A stretch of DNA of 64,000 nt, from the NCBI GenBank assembly GCA_026182355.1, contig JAPFBL010001617.1, positions 248,001-312,000 of the forward strand. Reading direction: 5' to 3'. The notes under the pieces are model-generated. The model was not told the DNA's origin. It saw only the letters and a list, made by a program, of their open reading frames with translations, and did not search any database. Positions 35,026 through 49,119 of the stretch are shown one piece after another; positions within the stretch are counted from its first letter, which is position 1; every line of letters begins with the position of its first letter. The translations under genes were made by a program, and so were the position numbers. Origin of the DNA: Hermatobates lingyangjiaoensis (Eukaryota > Arthropoda > Insecta > Hemiptera > Hermatobatidae).

Positions 35026-35119
35026 TATATTGTCAGTGAGTAAAAACACGGAAAAAGGTCTAACTGTGGTTTTCAGAGGAAACAGTTGTAAAGGTTCTGA
35101 GAAGGATGTACAGTTTTAG
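35026..35119 (+). pseudogene. Copia Pol fragment, continuation after the mariner
   Basis: Reads LSVSKNTEKGLTVVFRGNSC then a stop after KDVQF. This is the segment that normally follows the protease in copia Pol (LLSVSKLTEKG in relatives). Further copia sequence downstream was not recognised. Confidence 0.65.
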
Positions 35120-38100
35120 GGTCTCAAGAAGATAATTATAGTAGTTACCAAACAAATTTCTAATAGATGTTCTAGGTATATATTCGAATTCTCCCATTGA
35201 AAATATAGTATTCTTTATAAATGTAAGTGCAGTTGGAATAAGCATTTTAAAGTAAATTGAAACCAGCTGTTTTTGACATCTTTTAACTGCTTTCTTCTTG
35301 AGCTATTTGTCACTGAAGGGCATTGTAAATAACATATAAGTAGATATTTAAAGTTAACATATTACCTAACGTATTAATGTTTCATTAATTTTATTATTTT
35401 GACATTTCATCTCCCATTGAGAACTTTCAATTTTTTAAATAAAGAGAAAATTAATCATTTTCTATATAAAATCTTAGTGGAAGATGTTTATCAGTCTTTA
35501 ATCCTGGAGGTAGAACACATACTGATTGATCTAGTTATTACTATATACGCTTGTTTTTGTACATCACACAAAATGTAGTATCATTAGTTTTACCAAAGCA
35601 GTATGATACTTTTGTAATCCGAAGTGAAGATTAAGTAACATCTACGAAATAATCTCTTACAGCTGAACACTGTTCTTGTTCTCTTAGCCAGAAGTTCCAA
35701 GAGTATCTCCGTAACTTTTAGTTTGTTTTAGGTTAACCTTTTTTCTCCTTCAAACAGGTATAAGGACTGTTTATGTGGATTTATACCCAGATATTTCTCT
35801 TTTACCCATCTTTCAACAATTTAGGGAGAATACTGCTTTATCTGAAAAGCAATGTCATTAAGCATTGCTGTGCATATTCTTGTGTATCACACCCGTTGTT
35901 ATACAGAGTATGTATTCAGTAGGTCATCCACAACTAATCCTTAAAAAAGTAGCAATAGCCACCTCCCTGATAATATCCTTTTCTGTACACAACTGTGGTA
36001 TTATTCTTTTGCAATATTACTGTAATATATTCTATAGTTCGTGGATTAATTCTTATATATCTTAGCGTCATTTATCGATTCGATGCTGTCTATCATGAGC
36101 TCCTTTTAAATGAATTAAGCCAGAGTGATTTCTTTAAGATTTATAAATGTCTATATTTTCTCAGAAAAGTAGCAGAAATGTGTAAGAAATAATGTCAAGG
36201 TACATCCAATGAAGAAAGAAATAGATTATAATTAGTATCCATTATGTAATAAAGAATGAAAGAGTGATTTCACATACTTCAATAACCAATATTCGATTAA
36301 AAAATAATACAAAAGTTAGAGCAATACATTTGAGTTTAGAAACCAATATACTTATTATTAAACAAAACATTACATTTAAAATATTAGAACTTAAAATGTG
36401 TTGGTATAAGATTTCCACAATTAAAAGTTTTATTTTTTTGTTGAATATGTTTTTAAGTATGTTGAAAATTTACTTAATCTTTAAACGTTTGTAAATAATC
36501 AATGAAATATTCATAAAAACTTAAGCAATATTTGGGTAGGTACATTTATCTTGAATTGAGTGAAGACTGGGTAATGTAAATAAACAGTATGATAAAAATA
36601 GGAAGTTTCCATATCAGTAGGCATTGCTGCATTTCCAGAGCATTACTACTTTAACAAAATAAGTATAACTTATTTTTGTTTATTTGAGCTTGTGAACAAT
36701 ATTTTTGGTAATGTAATGTAAACAGAAGCATTTAGTTATAACAAACTAATGTAAGGATGTAAATATCTTTAAGGAGAAAGGTTTCCAAATATTGTTTCAG
36801 GTATCAGTATAATAGAAACATTCCTTTAAATTATAAAATGTATTTATGGTTAAAGTGAAGTAATATTGTTCATAAATCATTGTTCATGCTCATGAATCAT
36901 TTTCTTAAGTTTATAAGAAAGACATTTCAATGAAAGGATCTTTAAATTATTTTGAACATGGACTGAAGTGTAATATTACTGTCATGGTATGTATCAACTG
37001 TAATTAATTTTAAAGCCTGCCATTGAAACTTCAATAAACTGAAAATATATTTCATAAATACGGAAACCTCTGTAAGTTGAACAAAAGTTACCAGATTTAA
37101 AAAATGTCCAATTGCTTGTCTGCCGAGACTAAGTATCAATAGACTAATTAGTAAAGACGTTAGCTGATGAGAACATGGATAGAAAGGAAATGTTCCAAAT
37201 TCTATAATTAATTAGGTAAGGCAATCGTGCTAAGTAGGGGAATGTAAAAGTTTTTTGGAGAAATAGCATACTTGAACAGTTGTAGCGACTAGTGGAATAG
37301 GAAATGTTTTGTTACCAAGAAATCAACGACTTCAGAAAGACAAAAAGAAATTAAAGAAAAATCTACTTTGGCTGAAGAGAGTGAGTGTGAACTAATTAGA
37401 GAAAGATCCAAAGACACCAATTCAAAGTTTTCATAAAATGAAACTTCCTTTTGAACCAGTAATTTTTTTTTACTTTTACAAATGATATTGTGATAACCAT
37501 GTAGGGTGGAATGTAGACCCTATTCATATAGGGTAGTCTTTCATGTAGTCTTTGGAAACAAATTAATCAACTATACAGCATTTATTATTAAAAAAATGAA
37601 TCCTTTTGGACCAAATTTTTGTCATAAATTATTGTTGATGTTTCCCAGTGGTTTCATTGGGTATAACATATTTTTTTCTGTTTGTTTATATTTGGTTCAT
37701 TCTCACATTCTGTCAATCTAAGCCAAAACTAAGACTGTCTTGGGTTAAAATCCTGGAAATCTAAGCACTTTGATTTATTTGAATTGAACAAACAAGCAAA
37801 GGCAATAATTAAAAATTTTTCTGCAATTAAGCTGTCTGACCTTGCAGTAGTGAAGTTTGTGATAATATAAATCCTTTTTTATCACATTCAACGAATCTCC
37901 TAATTGATTTTCTTTCCTAAGTTGTCAAATTTCTGTGCCATTTTTCCAAAATTTTTATACATCATATTATTTGGAATAATACAATAACATTTTAAAATAA
38001 GATGACCAATATAATCTTCGAGTCGATAGATGAAATCACTGTATTTCATCTATGGCAGGAACACCACTCAGAAGTTCATTTGACTATGCTCCAGGTAGAC

Positions 38101-41100
38101 TAAACACCATCCTATTACATGGCTATCACAATACTGTAGTACAATATGCATGCAGTAAACATATTTCTTTTCCTTACTATAAAGTAATAATCAAATTATA
38201 GATATTGTATTAAAAAGTATATTTACACAGATTGTTATCTAGTTAATTATATTAACATATTAATTTGTTAATTAATATACATAGCTATGTACACGCACCC
38301 ACTAAACGTAAAGTAATAGTTACACATTCAATAGTATTAAAGTTGATTGAAATTTAATTTGATAACAAATGTATAGAACTCTTTATAATATTCTCATATT
38401 AGACCACCCCATTCTAATATTAGTGCAACGGCCTTGTGTCTCCAGTAGTGAGCACAGTTCTGACTTCCGTATTCAAGTATTCGTACTTCTTTCAGATTCG
38501 AATATTTTCCACATATAAAGCACAATTTTTACCGTTTACAAAGTTTCTAGATCACATTGGCACTGCGGGGAATCGGTGAGATGGAATCTATGTAGGTAGA
38601 ATCTGAGAGGGACGTGGACAGTGGGAATGGTAGTATATTTTTTAAATATTTTTTAGTTTGATCCTAGAAGACAGAGTAGGGTTTTTCTTGGTGGTTGACC
38701 CCTTGTCAGTACTTCTCCAGTGATTCTTCCAAAGAGCAGTTCAGGTTAGCAACCTTGAGGTTTGTGAACGGTATAATATAAATCCTTTCTATTGTTGTAC
38801 GTTGCATGGATTCAAGACTTTAGATTTCCATGTATGGAGTCATATTGTCAAATTATAATAGCGCAATGTGAGATTCCTTTTATTTCAATGCTTAAATCAA
38901 GAGCTACCCAAAAAAATGAGTATTGTTTAATGCATCATTGTCTTGTTCATTCAGTCTTGGTTAATTTGTGAAATGAGTTTCAACCATCCTAGCAGAAACA
39001 GTAGTTTCTTTTGTTCTTAAAATGATATTGCCTTAAAATTTAGGAAAACTAGATTTTTTAAAAATATTTTCATTATTTTCGTCGCCAATAAATCATGTTT
39101 AAGAAATAGCTATCGGCTGAGAATTTTTCAAACTTTTTCCAGTTACTTTTCTTATCACTTGTTTTTTGTAAAATCAGTTCTCCTGTTTTCATGGGGAAAC
39201 ATGAAAAATGTCACACACTTCGACTAGCACAGACCAAGTTCTGATTTTACACTCAATGTACTTGTACTAACAGTTTCAAACTGTTACAGCTTTCAACAAA
39301 AAAAATTAATCAAAAAACACCACCCAACTAAACGACTACAGTATTTATGATAGTTTCTAGCATATGTTCAGCCATATCATATTTCAGATTTATGTTAGAG
39401 AAAAGATATTTTAAGATTTTTACTGACTGCAAACTGGTTGTTTATGGCTTCAGCAAGTGAACCATACAAGCTTTATCTTTAGTGTTCATTGTGTTGAAAG
39501 TGTTCATCTTTGTGTCAACGAAGCCATTTAATAAGCGTTTACCACAAAAATAAAACACATTATAATAAAAGAAAACATGGTTGCGGAAACTTGCTCTAGA
39601 TTTAACTTTTATGCCAAACCATCTTTAATCTTGTTTGAGGATGTATGGTAAGTTTTAAATGAACAAAATGGGAAACTGAAGAATTTATCTTTACTCTCAT
39701 GATCATTATAACTGAAATCTGTTACGATTAATAGTATGAACTTAATTTGTAATATTTCAACAGTTTCTTTTATGTCCATCCTGGAATCCAATATTTTTAT
39801 TTGGTACATGAAAAATATGTTTAGCTGCACATGGGATGACTTTACGCTCTTTCCATGATCTAGCATAAGATAAAATCAATACTCATGCAAGAAAATTGGG
39901 AATTATATCTATTAATAGCTCGATTTCAACTCACAAATTACAATATTGTTGTTTACCTAACTTCTGGTAGTGGATGCAGTTGCTCTGTGACTTATTATTG
40001 ACCACCTTTTGCGTTGCGAGAATCAATGCCTACCAAAGAAATCACAGCTATGACGCCTATTACATCGAGTATAGCCTTAAGATAAGTGTACTAAAAAGTT
40101 ATCTACGTAAAGTGTAGAGAACATTACTCTATAATTCAAGATTGCGTTTTCGGTCCAACAACTACCTTATTATTGTGGTCGGAAGGCTGAGGAAAACAGG
40201 AAGGTCTAAAACAGGTAACATCTACCTTAATACTAAAATTTTGTAGCCGAACCCACCAATCAGGTTATTCCAGTAAAGATGACCACTCAGCGCACATTGA
40301 AATGCTATTGGTTATTTCTTAATCATTAAATTTAAACATTTTGTAAAAGAAAATCCTTTACCAAATTTTGGTAGCTGAATTTCTTTTCGAATTATAATAT
40401 TTTTTTAAAAATATTTCGGTCAAAATAGAGTTCAGCTAACTTACTCGTGCCAGAGGTTAACCAATCATGATCTAGACTCTTGAGCATTGTAAGGGTTACT
40501 TTCTGTACTAGCCTTGAATAAAAAAAAAAATAACGTTTGATTATCTGAGTACAATTAAAGGAGATGTTAGAAAATAAAGCACTGGTCGAGTCTCAAATAA
40601 GATGTAGTGTTTCCATCACCTTACTGGCGTTGGTTCTTTGTAATGAAGGTTAACAAGAATCACTTCTTTCAGTTTCATATCTTCGGTTAGAGTTAAGTAT
40701 TATATTAAATGACTTAACTCCTAATTTCAACATACTGATAAATGAATGCTTTTAAATTATTATTCTTAAGACACATAATATAGAGTTCTTCTGTCAATTT
40801 AGTTACATTATTTTTACTATAATTTTGTTTATTTGAGACGTTTCTGCTTTAAAATATTAAATGATATAACATATTTTTTCATTTTTTTACTATTTTAGAT
40901 ATGTTTTCTACAATAACATGACGGTATTGTTTAACCTACGGGTAGTAAACTTTTCAGCGCGAGAACGGTATTTACGATTAAGATAAATATTGTGTTGTAA
41001 CTAGCAGTACTCATATTTAAAATATTAGTGTAGATAGGTAGTAAACCTTCCTTACGGCATGTTTATTAAAGAGAACCTCAGCCTCGGTATTCTTTGATGC

Positions 41101-42000
41101 ACCGGCCGATAGATGAAGAGTAAGACGCCTGAAAACCTGATGCGACTCCCAGATGCTTTTTCAAGGTTTTGATTTCATTGAAGTCTTGGACTAAGACAAA
41201 CATATAGTGAGTATATTTCTATAGCAAGGAACTCTTGAAAGATATTTTTTCACCCTATACTGCCAATGAAGAAGTTTGCAAAGAGGACACCCAACGGTGA
41301 ATCCATGGCACCAGGCCTCAGATTAACTGCTGAAAAAAAAAAGCAGAGGGCTAGTGACCTTTCCTTCATGTCCTAGTCTTACAAAGGACTAGTGGCTTCA
41401 GGAAGATGTCTAGAGTAAGTGTTCTACTCTTCACTTATCGGCCAGTGAACAAAAACAACATGAAGAAAATGTTCATGGGAATCAAAGGAACGAACGTTCT
41501 TTAACTGAAGACTGACCCTCGATGATTGAGAAATTTAGACGCTCTTTATATTAAGAACAAAAGGCCCTCCCTTAATTGGAATGCAGCAGATATGTGTTAT
41601 CCTGAGCTTGAAGAGTATGACGTTCCCGTCATTTATTAAAAACGTGTTCCGGTGTTGGATTGTTGGAAAGGTTCCAACTACTTGGCTCAACCTTGTTCTT
41701 CGATATCACCGTACCTCACCGTGTGTGATTATTTTTGGAAGGCTACACAAAAGAAAATTAATTCATTTCAGATTGATCGACGGTTTTGTTTTTCAAAATA
41801 GTAAATAAATGTGATATTTACTTAAATAAAGGTCACAAGTTGATAAAGAATGAATAGCCTACATTGGTAAACAGGGCAATTAGAACCAAACCAATTCACA
41901 GTTTGTAAGAGTCAAATAGTCTGTACCATTTCAGGAATGACTCTTGTCTGTTCAAGTTGCTTTAACTTTTCTTAACTTGACAACTTAACATTAGGTCTTA
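35120..42000. other. Intergenic region upstream of the SEFIR receptor
   Basis: Seven kilobases of AT-rich sequence without a recognised gene. It probably includes a 5' untranslated exon of the receptor. A GC-richer block at 41040-41560 has no open frame of note. Confidence 0.45.
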
Positions 42001-42052
42001 ACTTTAATTAACTTGATTCTTCTATTGTTTTTATATATATTTTTTTTTTCAG

Positions 42053-42148
42053 ATGTTATCACGACTTTGTTTTGTGCTAATATTAATAAATTTACAAGAT
42101 TCTTTTGAATTGGTTGTACCATATAGAACTTCCTGCAGATTTATAACG
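42053..42148 (+). CDS. Receptor exon 1: start codon and signal peptide
   Basis: ATG follows directly after a perfect acceptor (tttttttttcag), so an upstream non-coding exon is likely. Thirty-two codons begin with a hydrophobic leader. The donor ACG|gtatta is weak, but phase 0 fits exon 2. Confidence 0.65.
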
Positions 42149-45100
42149 GTATTATTAGATTCTATTTAACAATCATTTTTATTGAAAATAGTTGTAGTAG
42201 TAATTGTTGTTGTAGTAGTAGTAGTAGCAGTAATATTTTGGGAGGTAATTGACTAAACAAACAGACCACCAATTTGCTAACAACAAGTATGATATAGGCA
42301 TACTCGGATATTAGCAGGAATATTTAACGGGTACGTAAAAAAGGTCAGGCCCAGGAGATGGCTTTATATCTTCTCAGAGTGATAGTGTGGTTACAAGGTT
42401 TCATTTCTAACATGGAATTATCTGGAGTGGCGTACACTCAACATTACTATAAGCAAATATATTATCAAACTTCTTGACAATTTGAAGAATTAGCAAAAAA
42501 TTAGTATCTGTTTTGTATTATAGAACGAAAGAGTCCATTCCTCATACTTCAATATTGTCCAAAGATAATATGATTCATGAACACAAGAAAATCTACATCG
42601 GATATTAAGTTTTGTTCAAGGATGCAACATATAGATTGAAAAAAGCTTTTGTTAGACAAATCCATCATACCATGGAAAGCATCAGAAATTGTGTTTGATT
42701 GGCGTTGATTTTTTACATGTAAAAATTTTATTCTTCTTATGTTTCATATTATGTCATTAAATCATATGACATTTTTTCATCAAACCCCTAAACTTAAATT
42801 TTATTTCAGTCAATTCACTTAAGACATCTATATAAATAAAAGAATGATTTTGTCTGTACATTGCTTAGAACTGTCTCATTTCAAGTTTTCTTTACGTTTT
42901 ATACATTAGAGAAACCGAATCCACACTTAGAAAAATTTCTGTCGGTTTGTCGGTTTGTCCGCAAAATTTTGTCACAAGTAAACTCAGCCATCGTAAGACA
43001 TATCAAGCTGAAACGTTGACAGTAGATTTGTGTATGTCTAACTTAAAATATAGGCTCTGAATTGATTGGAAATTCAACGTAGAAGTAATGTTATTGACGT
43101 TTAAAGCAAAAACGTTTGTCACAAGTGAACTGGGCCACCATGAGATATAGCGAGCTGAAACTTAGGACATTAAATTTGTGCATGCCTAACTTAAAATATA
43201 GGCTCTGAATAGATTAATAATTCAGTGCAGAAGCGAAGTTATGGAGCTTTAAGCTGTATTTTGATAACTTCAGAGACATGTTTATTTTTGAAAATATACA
43301 GGTATAAAAAGTAGGTATTGTTAGTTTACTTTAATTTCATTTGCATATATGAATATATTGTGTATTTGAGATCATTGAAAAGGTGTTTCCTAGAGTTGAA
43401 GATGTACTATGTATTCAAAATAGCTTTGAACGAGCAATTCGTTAAATATTAAATAGCTTTGGGAACGAGCAATTCTCATCCTTTAATATGACCAGGCAGG
43501 AAAATCAACAAACAAGTTCTTATGCTATATCAATCTGAGGAAAGAACTTACAAGTCAGTGAAGAGAGTGATTAGTGGTAAAAGGAATCAGTTCATTATCC
43601 AACTGAATTTCTTGATTCCGTGACTGCTCCTGGACTGCCTGCTTATGAGTAAAAACTTAAAGTAAGAGCACCAATCATGCTGCTATTTAGCAGCAGTAAC
43701 AGATTTCATGTTACAAAACTTGACTGCCCGAAAATGTGCTACGGGACACGACTTTCAGTTCGTGCTCTGCACAAATAAGCCATAGATATTGAGCTTTATA
43801 GCTTTGTGCAGTTATTCAAATTTCAAAAAAAATTTTTTTATAAATTGCTAATTTTCTGTTCAATTTTTTTTGCAAATTTCATTGTTCTTTATTAAACCGT
43901 TTAGAGTGAAAAACACATTTTCTGAAAGCATAAAATGTACCATAACGCCCTTTTCGTTGATGTAATGTTGAATAAAATTACCTTAACTCATCCCATACAT
44001 AATTCTCTATTTTTAGGCATAATTCAATTTTGATTCATCAATCTATGTGGCTTGTATTCTCCTTACAAGCCTTCAGATTGAATCATAAATCAAAGTTTTT
44101 ACATTTTTTTGACAACAAATATAATAAGCAAATATATAAGCATTATATTTGCTACAAGAAATTAAAAGTATATGAATGTATTAGGTTTTCCTCCACAATC
44201 TGTTTTATATACTTTCATGTAATTTTTGTTTTCAGAAAAATTATTTTAATCACAGTAATGGAATTACTGATAGTCATAAAGGTAATTACTCTGGAAGTCA
44301 ATGTCAACTACTTACAAGAGATTATGGTATGTTCTGAAAAGGATTCATTAACCATTTTTTTTTCTAAAATTTAATTTAAATTGTTTATTCACAATCATTT
44401 GAAGGGAAAACAGCTTAACTCAGTAATTTAAATAAGTAGAGGGGAATTCGTTCATTCTTTTGAGAATACGGAAATATGAGGGCTGTCTAAAAAATAAATA
44501 GTTTCTAATTAAAAAAATCTGGAATGATCTAGTCTCAACTGTGCTACAAGTAAATATATATTCAAACTCATTAGTCATTAATTTAATTATTTGAGTTATT
44601 TTAAATTAACTGTATAAATTTTATCAAAAATAACGAAATTTTAATCAATACTTAACACCTGAAAAATTAAACAAGGAATGATAACTAATAAGGAAGATTA
44701 GGTATACTAATTGAAAACTATTATTATTAATCCAATCATTAAATTAAGTGAAGTTGGAAAGTGATATAATCTGGTATATGTATTACCAATTAGGCGAAGT
44801 AGAGTTTACTTTTATTTGTATTCTCAAGATGTTTTAGTTAACATCTCTTGGATTTTATAAAAAACAATAATAAAAAATATTAATGTAAAAGATAAAGAAA
44901 CCATTTTTCAAAAGTTTATTTAGTTTGGTTATTTTTAGATTTTGTTTATTTAGTCTAATTTACTGTAAATAAATTTAAATTTTTAGAATTCGAATTTAAA
45001 TTAAAATCAAAAATTCTATACCACCAGGAAATGACAAAAACGACTAAGTAGTTACTACTTTCTGAATGGCCCTCTTAATATTGTCATAACAAAAATATAC

Positions 45101-48100
45101 AAATTTTCAATAATTAATGTTTGTAATTCTTCTGTCAAATGCTAGTTCAGTTTACTATTCTTCTCTGTGCGAAATGAACATAGTTAAAGTTGTTATAAGG
45201 GCCTTTTTTCACTTTTTCTACTGTTACTTATGGTCTTGATGTTATATTTTAATTGTTTTAGAATGAGTCAAGTTGGAAATGAACGGTATCACATAATTTC
45301 TTCTTGCTTCTTTATAATTTTTATTTCTTTAGATACTGCTATTCTATGTAGAATCTGTATCTCTTTCACTTAAAAGTGAACATAAACTATTACTTTACAA
45401 GGTTTTTGAATAAAATCAATTTTATTTATATCAAAAAAAAATTATACATTCATTATTCAAGTGTGGGATTTGATATTTAATATAAACGGATAAATAAATT
45501 AATTATTTGTTAATGAAATTTTATTATAATGTGTCCTTTAGGTGAATGTCTGCTGAAATCCAAACTTTTAGTCAAGAATATTGAAGTATCAGAACATGGC
45601 TTTATTAGTACTACTTCACACCATATTTTTATGTATGCTAACATATCTTTTGAACATCCCTACTCATCACTCAGAAGTATGTTTTTTAATTTCTTGAAAA
45701 AAAATATGTAGTTAATTATATATTTTCACTACCAAACGATGAAATTTAAGAGACACAAGTAATATAGAATTTTTATATAATTTTTCATGTTATTCGTAAA
45801 AAATGGCATTTATGTTTCAACCTTTTTTCCATACTCTCTGGAAAAACTCATTCATGCATTCGTTGAATTAATATACAACAGACCTTTTTGGGTGAGGATC
45901 AGTTTCATATGACTATTCTCCCCTATTTTGTTGTCAGGATGGTACTAGAGTTCCGAATCAGAGTGCAGCGAAGTAAAAATACATGCAGTAAAGAAGAGTG
46001 TAGACTACTGCAGATTTTTTGTTTATAATCACAGAACTTCCACTGTTGTTAACCTCTTGTTAATGTTTACCTTATAGTTAATGATGCTGAATCATTAAAA
46101 TAATGCAAACAAATAGATAATAATAATGTAATAAATACGTTATTAATAGTGGATTTCAATATGTTTCAACAGTTGACTGTGAAATATTTAACAGTTTATA
46201 TGTACTTATTTAAACAGCAATAGACTAAAGCTGTTTACCAATTCTAAATATCAACTTGTACTTTCTTAGGAAGTGCCTTTGTTTTCTATTGTCTATTTCG
46301 TACAAATGAATATTCCCACACTTGTCCTAGAGGAAGAATGCAAAAGTAGAAGTTGGAACAAAGGAAATCAACTGGCTGCTGAATTTTGACTAAATGAATC
46401 AATACTCAAATATTTATACTTAAAAGTTAGGGAGTTTCTTTATATAGTAATTTCTTAAGAATTCCAAAAGGTTCTTTACTTTTTAAAACTCCTAACATGT
46501 ATTTAATTGAGTAAGCTTAGTGTAAATGTTATTAGTTCTCCTTAATTTTTAATTCAATGCCTTAATGGTGATTACTATTTCACCATTACTATAGTGAATG
46601 ACATAGTTAAATAAATCGATCATGCGTCAGTTTTGAGAACTCATTTACTTATAGTGAAGTTCAATGTAAAATCAGTTTTTTTCCATACAAAGGACTCTTT
46701 TTTTTCAACAGTTTTGAACTAAACACTCCTGATCAAGTGAATTAAAAAGAACTAATTTAAATTTAACTAAACACTTATCAAGTTTTAGTAAGTTTCAGAA
46801 AAAAATACTCTTTGGAATTCTTAAGGGTTACTATATAAAGGAACCCTCTTACTTTTATTTATAAATACTTATCAATTGTATCCATTTAGTTAAAATTAAG
46901 TGACCATTAGTTGACAATGGTGTTCATTAGTTTAATCAAGAGTGTTCAGTTCAAAAAAAAGAGCGTTCTTCTGTAAAGAAAAAAAAATTCCTTTTAGGTT
47001 GATCTTCACTATAACTACACATATTTTTAAACTTAATTAACTCAGTAATATTAATAATCATTTATTAAACTTCTAATTCTCATTAATACATTAAATTAAA
47101 ATAATAATGTCTTTTTAAATTAAAAATGTTCACTTAGCTAGAATTATTTCATCAATTTCAACCAATTTAATATGCAAATCTATTGAATAGCTTGTCTCTT
47201 AAAATAATATCTGGAATTGATAATTAGAAAACCCTCTCCTCTTTTTCATTGAAAGGGTTTTACAATTTCTTAAAAATATAAATATTGAATATCGTTCATG
47301 TGAAACTGGTGTGGAAATCTGTTTTACCATTCCATTCCCGTTGATTATACTTCCTAGAGAGTGCTCATCTTTCCTCTTAGGTAAACAAATATAAGCTTAT
47401 TTGGCTGTAATATTTATTTATTTGAATTCCCGTCGATAAATCCCAATTGTTGGTCATTGAAATCGTTAAAATACTCAGTAATAATACTCACTGCACTTAA
47501 TAAAATGTATATACATTTAAATAAAAACAATTATATAACTATTCAATTTTATATTTTCAGACATTAATAAAAATCTGGATTGGTCTGCAACCAAATGATT
47601 TTTTATACTGTTTTAATGTGACTGACTGACTATACATACATATTAATCAATTATGTATATTTTGTTTACATGTGGCTATATTTTTTTCATGTCAATGTTA
47701 AAAAATGTAAGCAAATCCAACAAGTATTGCAAGTGATCCGTTAGTCCAGACTAAATTATAATTTCTATAATTAAATTTAATAAATATTTATTCAGTTTTT
47801 ATGCCTTTATTCTCTTTAGAGTATGGACATGTCACAGACCTTTTCCATAAATTGCTAATTTTCTCTTGAATATTTTGGCAACATTTCACTGATCTGTAAT
47901 GAGCCGTTTAGCTCGTGAAAGAAACATTTTTTTAAAACAGAATTTGTACTATACGCTCCTATGCTTCAAGTAATTTTGAAATAAAATGTCTCAACTCATT
48001 CCCTACATAATGCTATATTTTTAACTATAATTTTTGTTATTGATAATCAAACGATTTGGCTTGTACCGCCCTCAATAATTTACAGCATTTCACGTTGTAA

Positions 48101-48760
48101 TGTCCCCTTGACACGTGAAATGCTTGTGGACGGAAGTTCAATCCTAAGTAAAGAAAGAGATGTCCACAGGCTCCATATATTAAAAGCTTTATATATAAAA
48201 GATTTAAATCTCTCAATTAATGGCCAGACACACGATATGGGTGTAATACCAAGCATGAGAATTTTTGAAAGCAGTTACAAAGTGAATAGGGATGTTAATT
48301 GATTGGCCTACGACAGGATGAAAAACTGTTTTACATTTACTATCTTGTTAGGACCTGCTTACTTTTATTTATATTCATTAGTTTAATTCAAATTGTTTGA
48401 ACTGTTTCATTTTTTTAAAAATTTTAAAATTTCATAATTTTGAAAAATGTAAGACTAATAATTCCCAACCTGACGATGACTATGGCATAGTCGAAAACTT
48501 GTTTCTATCTAATGGTGTAGTAAGTTATGTTAAATTCTTTACCTGTGATGTTAGTTTTTCAGTTGTATTAAAATTGTTGATATTTATTAAACTGTTTCAA
48601 AAAAGTGTCTCAATGTCCTTTGGACAACTTATTTGGGAATTACCACCTATTCGTAAGACTGACAGGAGACTGGAACAGCTTAGTTTGAAAGTCGTAAATA
48701 CCGAAGCTGCGGTACATTTCAACAAAATATGCCTCCAAGAAGATTTTCTGCCAACCTATA

Positions 48761-48804
<44 letters not shown>

Positions 48805-48968
48805 AATTAAATGAAACGATTCCACGAACTAAATAAACTATATTGACACAAAGAACACTCAGAAATGAAACAGAACTCACTACTATATTTCGATGTCCTC
48901 GTTATGAGGAAGATAGAAACGAGTCCCTCCGCAGGCAGTCAACGACTGAGTCCTTTGTGTCAATATAG

Positions 48969-49017
<49 letters not shown>

Positions 49018-49084
49018 CAGAAAACTCACTTCAATATTTCGATGGCCTCGTCATCAGGAAGATATATATATATTATATATATAT

Positions 49085-49119
<35 letters not shown>

